Shown one piece after another: positions 25,901-34,879 of a DNA stretch of 64,000 nt (position 1 is its first letter; the number at the start of each line of letters is the position of its first letter). This DNA comes from Mucilaginibacter paludis DSM 18603 (GTDB lineage Bacteria; Bacteroidota; Bacteroidia; Sphingobacteriales; Sphingobacteriaceae), in contig NZ_CM001403.1 in assembly GCF_000166195.2 (NCBI RefSeq), positions 7,242,877-7,306,876 of the forward strand, read 5' to 3'. Position numbers and translations under genes: made by a program. Below the pieces are notes generated by a model. That model was given only the letters and a program-made list of their open reading frames with translations, was not told the origin of the DNA and did not search any database.

Positions 25901-26444
25901 GATGGAGAAAGTGCCTGGGCACCCTGATGTGGATAGTTTTACTGCGAAGATTATCAAAAAAGGACGTGCTGGATCTCAGCTTCTGAATGCCGTAAGCGCG
26001 AGGATAGCAAACCATCTCGCAGTTCCGCCATCTGTTCTTAATTTGTTGTTAGATAGCATTGGCACGCGATATGATGTAATGGCCGCATACAACAAGGTTA
26101 ATCAATTAAATAAAGTGCCTTTAAAATATCGCACGCCAGCGGAGTTTGGCCGCGTGTGCATGTATAACTATGTGGGAGAAAATTCTGACGAAGAAGCCTA
26201 CCCGGATAAAGTAAGTTTTTTAGGAACTGTATCCTATCAGGGAGTATCCTATTATGTTTATAAATTTAGGCAACTGCTTAGTGATGAAAGCCGCGACATT
26301 ATTGGCGTATACAAACACCACAAAATAGGGGCAGCCGGTCTTGATTTTAAAAAATACAATTGTTTTGCCAATTGGAGTTCCAAAAAAGTTAATTGGCAAC
26401 TTCAGGCCCAAAAGATGATAGCCGAGTGGAAAAAGCAAAAATAA
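22947..26444 (+). CDS. TraB/GumN protein with three repeats and a long helical tail
   Basis: A 1165-residue exported protein with a signal peptide (residues 1-32, ending PAFSQ). Residues 37-300 are a TraB/GumN domain: SYLFGTMH (57-60), LEVHPD, and the second GxxH region VGVAHLAGGDGLIALLRKNGY. This family has a metal-dependent hydrolase-like fold. Normal members end near residue 300. Here three related modules of about 145 residues follow (about 310-450, 459-605, 616-760), each opening with an aromatic and a GYTMEVPGPP / GAFSVSLPVVP / ESFSIDLLSKP motif and closing with RFFKSL-type or FFNSF-type strands. The last 400 residues are helix-rich and HEAT-like. It is monocistronic; function unknown. 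Confidence 0.85.
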   Translation: MLYQSQSAKPGNVIKFCLFIFFLALISIPAFSQNKSNYSLLWRISGKTLKQPSYLFGTMHVKDKRAFQFSDSVMLALQRCEAFALEVHPDTLLYDMFTAIDKDDSKRIREMLTDEQYKELAKRFEQKNGYPMGEINSLVIENLIDRKKPKPDDKNTFVDAYLLGIANTLGKNVNGLEKSKDQVNFFDDADKLKSRIEYYLDGKDTLAEDAEMDKLTNLYSKGYLDDIYKYLDENNAFDSVLIARNKVMLNSMLRIMATKAMFTAVGVAHLAGGDGLIALLRKNGYTVTCVNASFTGVSDQFKIDQSRFPWTTFTSKDDGYTMEVPGPPMIRDAHENSFKIVIYPDMVNELYYGAYVIPMPSNGKESNLQAVENGVKRYKASMQGKLIDEKIISVNNLPGVELVVKTQETTMRMEFVAKNNLLYCLYLGNRADALHQPDANRFFKSLRIFQRTEKPATPWINYKNPEGAFSVSLPVVPQLFNKEVPLAAGSDLGPYLLHIYSSADEKNKMEYLVRYNDLPTGMYMFGEQAAFESIFQSFKGAGGFIGKPVKIQKDGFEGRSVKLTFSNFNAEANIYIRGNRQYFLLRQSTVAGGKVMPKDDFFNSFKFTDYQDAPSFIYKPADESFSIDLLSKPKTKKDSIGNTTYLQNSITTLATNPASGAVYGVEYLKIAPYYRAENVDTLYKNVINKLLSYTDTLLKVDTVLFDGHKGREFITQTKNSAHKKRHRLFIDQQSMILLTGYMNSDEYFSAASNRFFNSYVKLKDAAPFDIKASKADRILGDLRSPDSTITKSAKGALNYYDFTDTELPSVYAALKRSYPDDTLYQGIRHKLINKLIKCHNDSTLNQLNVLYHATNTPDELKLAVLRVLPVIDKQKGYPLYFDNLTTTPFIKLQENYEAFLPLQDSLEYAAANFNRIMPLLKHPQYRQRVLSLAVNLLGDKNNAFADLIKSNYQELTSYNGQDIDSYLTDTATTAYNTSVYYYLQLMEKVPGHPDVDSFTAKIIKKGRAGSQLLNAVSARIANHLAVPPSVLNLLLDSIGTRYDVMAAYNKVNQLNKVPLKYRTPAEFGRVCMYNYVGENSDEEAYPDKVSFLGTVSYQGVSYYVYKFRQLLSDESRDIIGVYKHHKIGAAGLDFKKYNCFANWSSKKVNWQLQAQKMIAEWKKQK

Positions 26445-26585
26445 TTTCCAGGCGACTGTATTGGTTTTCAAGTTGATTAGCTCCTGTCGGTCTTTTACTG
26501 GGTAGTGGATTTTAGAGATTCGGTGGTTGGTTTACAAAGTATACGGCAGTGGCTCCATCAGGGGAAAGCTTAAATCATTTTTAGA

Positions 26586-27353
26586 TTAACCCTGCTTGGG
26601 TGTTTTTTGCTGTTTCTTTAAGAATTTTCTTAATTGTTTAAGTTCGTCTTTTTTAGCCGTATCCAATTTTTCAATAGCTGCCGTAAAAGCTACCGGGTGT
26701 ATGGCTGCAATTTGTTGTTGTAGCAAGGCCAGGGTTTGTGCCGGATAAACATTGCCCATTTCGCGCAAAGCCCAGCCAACGCCTTTTTGTACAAAATAGT
26801 TTTCGTCGGTTAGTAGGGTACTCAACATGGCCAATAGTTTTTCAAAAGAGGGAAGGCTTTTTCTGATCCTGCTATAATATAAAGTACCTACAACAGATTG
26901 CCGGCGTTCCCATGGGTTTGCGGATTTATTCCAAAGCATATATTGGGCGTATACTACAGAGGGTTCTTTTTCGAGCAGGTGAGCATACACGGACGACAGA
27001 CTATCCGAATGCGCCCAATTGTCAACCTGCTTTACCCAGTTTTTTAATGTGTCCCATAAAAAAGCAGGCTCAAAACAACGCTCATTTTGGCTTACAAACA
27101 TCAACGCGAAATTCATAATTTCATACTGTCGGCTTGTTGTCCACAACTGATCCCAGATTTCCAATTGTTTATCAACAGGTAGCCTGCTAAAGCTGAATCC
27201 TTTTTTAAATAACAAGCGCTGCCCAGGAACCGACAAACCGATAAGATCATAATTGGTACCGATGTATTTCTTCAGATCCTTAAATTTGGATGGCTTATTG
27301 GTTTTCGCCGCTTTAACCAGTAGCTGCAATAATTCTTCTTTTATCGGGTCCAT
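26586..27353 (-). CDS. DNA alkylation repair (AlkD-like HEAT) protein
   Basis: A 255-residue HEAT-repeat protein. Segments YEIMNFALMFVSQ, WAHSDSLSSVYAHLLEK, WERRQSVVGTLYYSR and NYFVQKGVGWALREMGNVYP follow the AlkD/AlkC pattern of DNA glycosylases that remove alkylated bases without base flipping. VGWALRE near residue 195 is the most recognisable family motif. The C-terminus is lysine rich (KKQQKTPKQG). It is a single gene between converging TraB and diverging PfkB genes. Glycosylase activity is inferred from family only. Confidence 0.85.
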   Translation of the reverse strand: MDPIKEELLQLLVKAAKTNKPSKFKDLKKYIGTNYDLIGLSVPGQRLLFKKGFSFSRLPVDKQLEIWDQLWTTSRQYEIMNFALMFVSQNERCFEPAFLWDTLKNWVKQVDNWAHSDSLSSVYAHLLEKEPSVVYAQYMLWNKSANPWERRQSVVGTLYYSRIRKSLPSFEKLLAMLSTLLTDENYFVQKGVGWALREMGNVYPAQTLALLQQQIAAIHPVAFTAAIEKLDTAKKDELKQLRKFLKKQQKTPKQG

Positions 27354-27484
27354 GGGGCGTAAATTTAAGGTATCTGGGTAAATTACCCTATCAATTGGTC
27401 ATGGTAATTCAACAATTGAGGTAAGTACAAAGGTTAGATAAGTAAACCTTTTTTTAATCTTAATTTAATATCTATCTTGCCGCG

Positions 27485-28351
27485 ATGTATGATATTTGTT
27501 GTATAGGTCATATCACGTCAGATAAGGTAGTCAACGCCAGGGCCGTAATGTATATGCCCGGCGGCACTGCTCTCTATTTTTCGTGCGCAATGAGCAAGCT
27601 TAACATGAGCTACCTTTTGGTAACATCCCTTGCTCCGGCCGAGATGGATTATGTTGCCAGTCTGGAAAATCAAGGTATCCCTATAATAACCTACCCCAGT
27701 GCCAACACTGTAAATTTTGAAAATATTTATGCCGAAGATCAGGACCAGCGTACACAAAATGTATTGCAGAAAGCTGATCCCTTTTCAATAGAACAGTTTA
27801 AAAACGTTGATGCTAACGTTTTTCATCTTGGCCCTTTGCTGGCCGATGATATTCCGGTCGATCTGATCCGGTACCTGGCGGGCAAAGGCACTATCAGTTT
27901 GGATGTGCAAGGGTATTTGCGTAAGGTTGAGGACAAAAAAGTATACCCTACCGACTGGCCCGGTAAAAAAGAAGCGCTACCGTTTGTTGACATACTGAAG
28001 GCCGACGTTGCCGAGTTGAACGCACTAACGGGCTGCCAAGATGTGCACCAGGGCGTTAGGATTTTAAACGATTGGGGCGTTAAAGAAATTGTAATTACCA
28101 ACGGGAGCATGGGCTCGTTGATTTACCGTGATAATCAGTTTTATGATATCCCTGCTTATGCACCACCGGTAATTTTAGATGCCACCGGTTGTGGCGATAC
28201 TTACATGGCCGGTTATTTATACCAGCGTAACAAGGGCGCAGGTATACAGCAACGCGGCGAATTTGCAGCAGCCATGGCTGGTTTAAAAACCGCCAGTGCC
28301 GGCCCGTTTGCCGGTACCGAAGAGGATGTAAACAGATTTTTATTGAAGTGA
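27485..28351 (+). CDS. PfkB-family sugar/nucleoside kinase
   Basis: A 288-residue ribokinase-fold enzyme. The N-terminal GGTALYFSCAMSKL segment is PfkB signature 1 and DATGCGDTYMAGYLYQR is signature 2, with the catalytic Asp in GCGD. The LGPLLADDIP and VITNGSMGSLIY strands complete the nucleotide site. It lacks clear cues to the sugar substrate; inositol, ribose and adenosine kinases all share this layout. No sugar operon is adjacent. A weak -7-like box (TATCTTGC) lies just before the ATG. Confidence 0.88.
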   Translation: MYDICCIGHITSDKVVNARAVMYMPGGTALYFSCAMSKLNMSYLLVTSLAPAEMDYVASLENQGIPIITYPSANTVNFENIYAEDQDQRTQNVLQKADPFSIEQFKNVDANVFHLGPLLADDIPVDLIRYLAGKGTISLDVQGYLRKVEDKKVYPTDWPGKKEALPFVDILKADVAELNALTGCQDVHQGVRILNDWGVKEIVITNGSMGSLIYRDNQFYDIPAYAPPVILDATGCGDTYMAGYLYQRNKGAGIQQRGEFAAAMAGLKTASAGPFAGTEEDVNRFLLK

Positions 28352-28399
28352 TTGCCTTTTTGATAGGGCATACAGCATAATGAAGCATGTAGCTGGCAA

Positions 28400-28448
28400 T
28401 TTCTCCCTGAAGAGCACTTGCTTGGCTAAGCGCCGCTTCAGGGAGAAA
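28400..28448. repeat. Long hairpin between PfkB and SDR genes
   Basis: Thirteen-bp perfect arms (TTTCTCCCTGAAG, 28400-28412, and CTTCAGGGAGAAA, 28436-28448) around a 23-nt loop that can itself pair (GCTT/AAGC). There is no T run. It sits between converging genes and may be a REP-like element or an mRNA 3'-end protector. Confidence 0.5.
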
Positions 28449-28480
28449 AGCAAAGGTTTATACAGCGAATGCAAATGGGG

Positions 28481-29317
28481 TCAGAAGTCAGTTGAGCAGG
28501 TCAAATTCTCCCATAAGCGGATCTCATCGTGTAAATTGTCAATTTTGATAAGGGCTCTGTTGTAGGCATCTCCGCCCAGCAATAAATAAAGTGGCGGATT
28601 CTCTTCGCCTGCTATTTTTATAATGGCCTCCGCAGCTTTTTTGGGATCGCCGGGCTGTTGGCCATCCATCTTTTTATACTTTTTGTGGGTTGCCCTTACA
28701 TCCTCATAATCCTCTATGGGGTTTGCAGTCATCGCCAATGATTCTGGGGTTAAAAAATTGGTCCTGAAAGCGCCTGGAGCTACTAAAGTAACCTTAATAC
28801 CCAATGATTTTACATCCGTGGCGAGTACCTCGGTTAAACCAACTACAGCGTGTTTGGCGGCACTGTAAATTGCCCAGCCTGTGCCCGGCGCTATACCCGC
28901 TATGGATGAGATGTTCATGATGTGGCCCGAGCGTTGTTTACGCAGGTAAGGCATTACATACCTGATAACGTTGAGCGTTGCAAAAACATTCACATCAAAA
29001 GCTTGCCGTGTCTCTTCATCGCTCAATTCTTCAATTGCGCCGCCTATGCCATAACCAGCATTGTTAATCACTACATCTATCTTACCAAAAACTTCATAAG
29101 TGTGCTGCAGGGAGAGCGATACACTGCTTTCGTTCACCAAATCTACCTGTAAGGGCAAAAAGTTGCTGCTGTTTGTGTTAACCGCATTAATTAATTCCTG
29201 TTGATTTCTGGAGGTGGCTGCCACAAACTCACCTGCATATAATAATTGTTTAACCAGACTAAGCCCGAAGCCTTTTGAAGCCCCGGTAATAAACCATACT
29301 TTTTTGTTGTTATCCAT
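28481..29317 (-). CDS. Short-chain dehydrogenase/reductase
   Basis: A classical SDR of 278 residues. It has the cofactor loop TGASKGFG, NNAG (VVINNAGYGIGG), the catalytic Ser in NISSIAG and the YxxxK pair in YSAAKHA. The basic residue after the loop strand (TSRNQQE) suggests NADP(H). Its start is set at 29317 since a -7 box (TACTTTTG on the minus strand, 29339-29346) covers a possible upstream start at 29341. An AraC regulator on the same strand lies 81 bases upstream, so the pair may form a small regulated unit. Substrate unknown. Confidence 0.9.
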   Translation of the reverse strand: MDNNKKVWFITGASKGFGLSLVKQLLYAGEFVAATSRNQQELINAVNTNSSNFLPLQVDLVNESSVSLSLQHTYEVFGKIDVVINNAGYGIGGAIEELSDEETRQAFDVNVFATLNVIRYVMPYLRKQRSGHIMNISSIAGIAPGTGWAIYSAAKHAVVGLTEVLATDVKSLGIKVTLVAPGAFRTNFLTPESLAMTANPIEDYEDVRATHKKYKKMDGQQPGDPKKAAEAIIKIAGEENPPLYLLLGGDAYNRALIKIDNLHDEIRLWENLTCSTDF

Positions 29318-29338
29318 TCGTGCTACTGATTTGATATA

Positions 29339-29346
29339 CAAAAGTA
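29339..29346 (-). promoter_or_regulatory. -7 promoter box of the SDR gene
   Basis: TACTTTTG on the minus strand matches TAnnTTTG, about 20 bases before the ATG at 29317, and decides between two candidate starts. Confidence 0.5.
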
Positions 29347-29398
29347 GATAGCGGGCAGGCGCAAAGTATTACGCTAATCAAACAGATGCTTACAAAAT

Positions 29399-30298
29399 TC
29401 AAACATTTCTAAAAGTTGAGGGCGTAGTACGGGTTTGTTTTTTGAAAAAGTTGTTGAAATGGGTAGGTTCTTCAAAGCCCAGGCAGTAACCAATTTCGGC
29501 AATATTCCAGTCGGTATGCTTGAGTAACGATTTGGCTTCGTTCAGCAGTCGTTCCGCAATATGGTCGGTAGTGGTTTTGCCGGTAGTCTGGCGTATGGCC
29601 CTGTTCAGGTGGTTTACATGTACCGATAGATGTTGTGCAAAATCACTTGCCGACCTTAACTGAAAGCGCTGTGATGGCGATTCGATAGGGAACTGCCTTT
29701 CCAGTAATTCTGTAAAAACAGAGGTGATTCTGGATTTGGCATCCGGGTGTTTATAAATATTTTCCGTAGGCTGGGTTTTCAATGCATAATGCATAATCTC
29801 GCTCACGTAATTGCGGATCAAATCATATTTAAAGGCATAATCCGAATTTATTTCGTCGATAATTTTCAGGAACAAACTGCTAACATAGGCGTCCTGGCTT
29901 TCGTCAAGCGAATAAAGCGGAGTGGCGCCCAGTTGAAACATAGGTAGTTCGGTTAAGTTCCCCCGCATTTTTTCTGTGAAAAACGCTTCGGTAAACAAGC
30001 AAAAAAAGCCTGTACGCTCGTCGCCCAGCGATTCAAATGTGTAAGGTACCTGCGGATTGAAAAAGATGAGCGATGTGCCCGATAGCTCTAAACTTTTGTT
30101 GGCATAATGGCAGATGCCTTTTCCGCGGCTCAAGCTTATCTTATAAAAATTTCTGCGGCTGTAGGTCACCGGTTTGGAATTCGGGCCCGAGCAGTCTTCT
30201 ACCCTGAAAACGTTGAAGTGCCCAATGTTTTGCTGTAAGTTATCGGGTAGCCAATCAAATTTATTTTTGTAAAATTCTTCGAGTGTTTCTGTTGCCAT
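29399..30298 (-). CDS. AraC-family transcriptional regulator
   Basis: A 299-residue regulator. The N-terminal half is a cupin-like ligand domain (KISLSRGKGICHYANKSLELSG, FFNPQVPYTFESLG). The C-terminal 100 residues contain the two AraC helix-turn-helix motifs: DFAQHLSVHVNHLNRAIRQ and WNIAEIGYCLGFEEPTHFNNFFKKQ. It is encoded directly upstream of a short-chain dehydrogenase on the same strand, a common arrangement in which the regulator controls the dehydrogenase. Inducer unknown. Confidence 0.92.
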   Translation of the reverse strand: MATETLEEFYKNKFDWLPDNLQQNIGHFNVFRVEDCSGPNSKPVTYSRRNFYKISLSRGKGICHYANKSLELSGTSLIFFNPQVPYTFESLGDERTGFFCLFTEAFFTEKMRGNLTELPMFQLGATPLYSLDESQDAYVSSLFLKIIDEINSDYAFKYDLIRNYVSEIMHYALKTQPTENIYKHPDAKSRITSVFTELLERQFPIESPSQRFQLRSASDFAQHLSVHVNHLNRAIRQTTGKTTTDHIAERLLNEAKSLLKHTDWNIAEIGYCLGFEEPTHFNNFFKKQTRTTPSTFRNV

Positions 30299-30411
30299 AG
30301 CGCGAAGTTACAAAATTCAAACTGAATACCCAGGGTTGGTTGATTGGTGTTTATGCCATTTGTTTAGCGTAGTGCCAGTGTGATGTTCTACCTTAATAAT
30401 GACGTATACTT

Positions 30412-30960
30412 AAGCTATTGATTCAATATCGAATCGTCATTGCGAGGTACGAAGCAATCTCTACATAGGCAGAGTTGCTCTGAAGATTCTCCCTGTATAT
30501 TATAAAGACGTCTATTTAAGTTTTTGATTATCAGTTCGTCTGTTTTTGCGTTAATAATCAGTATTCTTAATTTACAACATCGGCCCGCTCAGTCGCCGCG
30601 GGAAGGGCTTTGTTCTTTTTTCTTGACAAAAAAGAACCAAAAAGTCAAGACTGCCCGATCCTTCCGCCCACAGGCCAGCTCCCGGCCCGGCGTGCAGTCA
30701 GGGCCTTTGCCCGCTTTTTTTTTGCGCATAACAGTCTTTAGGTTTCAAACATATCCCCTTTTGTGTGCTCTGAAGCTGTCCTAAGCCTGTCGAAGGACGT
30801 GTGGCATGGCCTTGTACGAGGTGTTTTTTGATGCAGCTGATCATTGCGATTGCTTAAGTTTTTGATTGTCAATGTGTGTATTGTCGCTCTAAATTTATCA
30901 AGTTTCAAACGTGGTTCCTGTTTTTTCGGCTGGCCGGATCTGTTTCTTGTAAGGGATGCC
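30412..30960. repeat. Long dispersed intergenic repeat, copy A
   Basis: The 854-bp gap 30299-31152 holds no gene. From about 30412 it carries a repeat shared with 34401-34790: blocks CGTCATTGCGAGGTACGAAG, CATCGGCCCGCTCAGTCGCC, a 10-bp-arm hairpin (GTTCTTTTTT / AAAAAAGAAC) near 30612-30640, and CGGCCCGGCGTGCAGTC. A second block (TTTCAAACGTGG to CTTGTAAGGG, about 30900-30955) also matches copy B but is displaced by about 150 bases of different sequence, so the copies are mosaics. Confidence 0.75.
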
Positions 30961-31152
30961 AACCAAATTGAGTATTTGCGAAGATCAACACTTAAATAAA
31001 CAGGATAGGCGATACCGTTGCAACCATAAAGGTACCTTTGCCACCAAACTATTTTAACATTTGTTTACAAACAGCAGCCATTAACAGTTCCTTTTTTATA
31101 AATTGTCGGCTTTATAATTAACTGGCTACTCATTAATAATTAAAGCGATATA

Positions 31153-33285
31153 ATGAAGTATTTATTTTTACCTGTACTAACTATGTTAACTGTTTCGGCA
31201 GGCAGTGCCTTTGGCCAAACAACCCCGGCATCGGGCCTCGACCCTGCAAACCCCTTTTATCTGCCCAGCGCGTTGCCTTTCCAGGCTCCTGCATTTGATA
31301 AGATTAAAAATGAAGATTTTAGGCCCGCTATGGAGGCTGGTATGAAAGAGCAATTAGCCGAAATTCAAAAAATTGCTGATAATAAGGCTGCACCCACCTT
31401 GGCCAATACACTGGTAGCCATGGAAAAAAGCGGCAGGTTATTAAACCGGGTAAACGCAGTGCTCAATGTGTACACGGGAGCCAATACCAACCCGGTGCTG
31501 CAAAAGGTAGAGCAGGATGAAGCGCCTAAACTGGCGGCCAACAACGATGCCATTTACCTCAATACAAAATTATTTAAAAGGGTAGAGGCTATTTATCAAC
31601 AAAGAGAACAACTGAAACTCGATGCCGAATCAAAACGGCTGGTTGAGTTTTATTATCAAAATTTTGTGCTGGCCGGAGCCCGGCTGTCTGAACCGGATAA
31701 AGAAACGCTCAAAAAATTAAACCAGGAGGAAGCTTCGTTACGAGCCAAATTTGGTAGTCAGTTACTGGCCGGTACCAAAGCGGGCGGCCTGGTGATCAAT
31801 GATAAGGCCGAATTGGATGGCTTGTCTGACGCAGCTATCGCTGCGGCCGCTCAAAATGCCAAAGCTGCCAACCTGGAAGGTAAATGGCTGCTTACTTTGC
31901 AAAATACTACGCAACAGCCCGATTTACAATCGCTTAAGAACCGCGCTACCCGCCACAAGCTTTTTGAGGCATCGTGGACCAGGACTGAAAAGGGCGATGC
32001 TAACGATACACGCGCAACCATCTCGCGTATAGCACAAATCAGGGCTCAAAAAGCTAAGCTTTTAGGTTTTGCAAGTTACGCCGCCTGGAAGCTACAGAAC
32101 CAGATGGCTAAAACTCCCGAAGCTGTTGAAGCATTTTTGGATAAATTGGTACCCGCTGCCACAGCAAAAGCAAAGCAGGAAGCGGCTGATATACAGGCTT
32201 TGATCGACCAGCAAAATGGTGGCTTTAAGGTTGAAGCCTGGGACTGGAATTTTTATGCCGAGCAGGTTCGTAAAGCTCGTTATGACCTTGACGAAAGCCA
32301 GATTAAACCTTACCTTGAAATTAACAACGTATTGCAGAAGGGCATATTTTATGCGGCTAACCTGCTTTATGGCATAAACTTTAAGGAGCGTAAAGATTTA
32401 CCCGTTTACCAGGAAGACGTACGGGTGTTTGATGTTTTTGATAAAGATGGCAAACAACTGGCTTTGTTTTACTGTGATTACTACAAGCGCGATAATAAAA
32501 GGGGCGGTGCCTGGATGAGCAATATGGTTGGCCAATCATACCTGTTGGGTACCATACCCGTTATTTACAACGTATGTAATTTTACCAAGCCCGCGCCGGG
32601 TCAGCCAGCGTTGATCAGCTTCTCTGAAATGACAACCATGTTCCATGAGTTTGGTCACGCCCTGCACGGGATGTTTTCGAGCCAGAAATATCCGGGATTA
32701 TCGGGCACCAGCACCGCGCGCGATTTTGTAGAGTTTCCATCGCAATTCAACGAGCATTGGGCCACCGATCCTAAGGTGATCAGCCATTTTGCCTTGCATT
32801 ATAAAACCGGCGAGCCTATGCCCCAGGCCCTGATCAACAAAATGAAAAGTGCGGCCACTTTTAACCAGGGCTATGCGTTTACAGAAATTTTAGCGGCACA
32901 TAACCTGGATTTAAAATGGCATAGCCTGCCACCCGATGCGCCGTTACAGGACGTAGATCAATTTGAGGCCGGCGCGTTACATCAAACTGGTTTGGATTTA
33001 CCGCAGGTTCCACCTCGGTACCGCTCATCTTATTTTTCACATATCTGGGGAAGCGGTTACGCCGCCGGTTACTATGCGTACTCGTGGACGGAAATGCTGG
33101 CGCACGATGCTTTTGCCTGGTTCGAAGAGCATGGCGGCCTGACCCGCGAAAACGGCCAGCGTTTCAGGGATATGATATTGTCTCGCGGTAATACGATAGA
33201 ATTAGGAAAAATGTATCGCGATTTCCGCGGACATGATGCGGATATCAAACCTTTATTAATCAGCCGCGGATTGGTTACTAAATAA
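31153..33285 (+). CDS. dcp: M3-family metallopeptidase, peptidyl-dipeptidase Dcp-like
   Basis: A 710-residue zinc peptidase with a signal peptide (residues 1-21, ending AFGQ), so it is probably periplasmic. The HEFGH zinc motif is at residues 498-502 (TTMFHEFGHALHGMFSS), followed about 25 residues later by the third ligand region (EFPSQFNEHW). SHIWGSGYAAGYYAYSW near residue 635 is the Dcp substrate loop. Family enzymes remove C-terminal dipeptides or degrade short oligopeptides. The N-terminal 150 residues are the usual helical lid. Length and layout match Dcp rather than oligopeptidase A. Confidence 0.93.
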   Translation: MKYLFLPVLTMLTVSAGSAFGQTTPASGLDPANPFYLPSALPFQAPAFDKIKNEDFRPAMEAGMKEQLAEIQKIADNKAAPTLANTLVAMEKSGRLLNRVNAVLNVYTGANTNPVLQKVEQDEAPKLAANNDAIYLNTKLFKRVEAIYQQREQLKLDAESKRLVEFYYQNFVLAGARLSEPDKETLKKLNQEEASLRAKFGSQLLAGTKAGGLVINDKAELDGLSDAAIAAAAQNAKAANLEGKWLLTLQNTTQQPDLQSLKNRATRHKLFEASWTRTEKGDANDTRATISRIAQIRAQKAKLLGFASYAAWKLQNQMAKTPEAVEAFLDKLVPAATAKAKQEAADIQALIDQQNGGFKVEAWDWNFYAEQVRKARYDLDESQIKPYLEINNVLQKGIFYAANLLYGINFKERKDLPVYQEDVRVFDVFDKDGKQLALFYCDYYKRDNKRGGAWMSNMVGQSYLLGTIPVIYNVCNFTKPAPGQPALISFSEMTTMFHEFGHALHGMFSSQKYPGLSGTSTARDFVEFPSQFNEHWATDPKVISHFALHYKTGEPMPQALINKMKSAATFNQGYAFTEILAAHNLDLKWHSLPPDAPLQDVDQFEAGALHQTGLDLPQVPPRYRSSYFSHIWGSGYAAGYYAYSWTEMLAHDAFAWFEEHGGLTRENGQRFRDMILSRGNTIELGKMYRDFRGHDADIKPLLISRGLVTK

Positions 33286-33453
33286 ATGCTTTTGATTTAA
33301 AAGAACGTTATTCCCTGTATAAGATTCCAATAATCGGCCCTGACATTCAATGGTCGTTATTGGATTCTTAAATTTTGGATGGCAAAATTGAGCTGTTTCA
33401 AAACAATTTTACGCTAATGCGTTTACTGATTGGACATTCAATTGATCCTACAC

Positions 33454-33837
33454 ATGGAAAATACACAAACAAAATTAGAAAACGCGGCAGATGGCTTGTT
33501 GATGATGAGTGAATCTGACTACCCGTTTGATTACTTTACCACAACCGATGAAGTGGTTGATGATAACCTGATTTTAAAACTTGCCGGAAAACCCGCTGGT
33601 ACCTTAGTAGAAAAAACAACGCTCGATTATTTGTTGCGCAACATGACCAATCCCGCTTCGGGTTCCGTATCTCCCGAAATAGCAACTCGGTTTAGCCAGT
33701 TATCCACTGCCTTAAAGCAAGAGTTAAGTGAGCCCGAGGTGTACCGGGTGGGCGACAGGCAGATTGATGTATTTATTTTAGGTAAAACAAACGAAGGTGT
33801 GATAGCCGGCATGCGCACTAAATTAATCGAAACCTGA
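33454..33837 (+). CDS. NuiA-like nuclease inhibitor family protein
   Basis: A 127-residue acidic soluble protein. LLMMSESDYPFDYFTT near the N-terminus, and YRVGDRQIDVFILGKTNEGVIAGMRTKLIET at the C-terminus (in parts), match the nuclease A inhibitor family. NuiA proteins bind and block non-specific DNA/RNA nucleases such as NucA. No NucA-type nuclease (DRGH motif) is encoded in this window, so its target, if any, lies elsewhere. A TTG at 33430 could extend it by eight residues, but the ATG at 33454 fits the family start. Confidence 0.8.
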   Translation: MENTQTKLENAADGLLMMSESDYPFDYFTTTDEVVDDNLILKLAGKPAGTLVEKTTLDYLLRNMTNPASGSVSPEIATRFSQLSTALKQELSEPEVYRVGDRQIDVFILGKTNEGVIAGMRTKLIET

Positions 33838-34002
33838 TTTTAAAGCCAGGTTAGGTTATCATAAACCAGTTTTGGCTGGTGGATATGTTATTTAAAAACC
33901 AAAATATATCCAAACCGGTTTTAAAGGCCATATTCAATACATTTTTTATAAAGATGTGGTGAACAATGCATAAAGTGGTCTTAAAATTGCTTGTGTAAGT
34001 TT

Positions 34003-34374
34003 ATGAAACGAAAAGTACTTGTAATTGAAGATGAGCCCATTATTGCGGAGATGATGAGCATACTTTTGGAGGTTGAGGGCTATAAGGTTATCAGCCTGGC
34101 CGACACGGCAAGGGCCCGGCAAAAGCTTCATCAAAAAGAAGTAGACATGGTGATGCTTGACCTGGGTTTGAAGGGCGAAAACGGCCAATCAATGTGTGCC
34201 TATATTAAAGGGCAAGATGACCTGAAACATATACCGGTAATACTCGTTTCGGCCAATAGCGATTTGGAACAGATTAAACAGGAATGCGGTGCCGACGATC
34301 ATATTGCCAAGCCGTTCGATCTTACTTTTTTTCTGCAAAAGGTGCGTAGCCATGCCGACGCCATTGTTCAGTAG
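34003..34374 (+). CDS. Single-domain response regulator (CheY-like)
   Basis: A 123-residue receiver domain with no output domain. The acidic pair is in VIEDEP, the phospho-acceptor is Asp53 (MVMLDLGL), the switch Ser is in ILVSANS and the conserved Lys in AKPFD. Such stand-alone receivers pass phosphate between kinases or bind a partner; the orphan histidine kinases at 6154-9807 and 39223-41355, which lack receivers, are possible but unproven donors. The ATG at 34003 is preferred to a TTG at 33991. Confidence 0.9.
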   Translation: MKRKVLVIEDEPIIAEMMSILLEVEGYKVISLADTARARQKLHQKEVDMVMLDLGLKGENGQSMCAYIKGQDDLKHIPVILVSANSDLEQIKQECGADDHIAKPFDLTFFLQKVRSHADAIVQ

Positions 34375-34400
34375 CCAGAAACTGTTTGTTTATAATGATG

Positions 34401-34795
34401 TTAAGTTATTGATTATCAATATCAAATCGTCATTGCGAGGTACGAAGCAATCTCTACATAGGCAGAGCGGCTTTGAAGGTTCTCCCTGTATATTATAAAG
34501 GCGTCTACTTAAGTTTTTGATATGAGTGCGTCTGTTTTTGCTCCGACAATCAGTATTCTTAATTTGTAACATCGGCCCGCTCAGTCGCCGCGGGAAGGGC
34601 TTTGTTCTTTTTTCTTGACAAAAAAGAACCAAAAAGTCAAGACTGCCCGATCCTTCCGCCCACAGGCCAACACCCGGCCCGGCGTGCAGTCGGGGCCTTT
34701 GCGCACTCTTCATATCTGCACTTGGTAATCTATAGGTTTTCAAACGTCATCCTTGTTTTTTTTTCGGTTGGCCGGGTCCATTACTTATAATGATG
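34401..34795. repeat. Long dispersed intergenic repeat, copy B
   Basis: Repeats copy A (30412-30760) with about 90% identity by eye over more than 300 bases, including the GTTCTTTTTT / AAAAAAGAAC hairpin near 34605-34632. Here the TTTTCAAACGTCATCC block follows directly. It fills most of the gap after the response regulator; short reading frames inside it are not genes. Confidence 0.75.
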
Positions 34796-34879
34796 TGCTG
34801 TTAAGTTGTTGATTGTCAAAGTTGAATCTCTCTCCGTCATGTCATCCCGACGCCAGGAGGGACCTTTTGCGCGCGATAA

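Noticed and set aside
34390..34743. 117-codon frame on the minus strand
   Set aside because: Lies wholly in dispersed repeat copy B; the equivalent region of copy A does not keep the frame.
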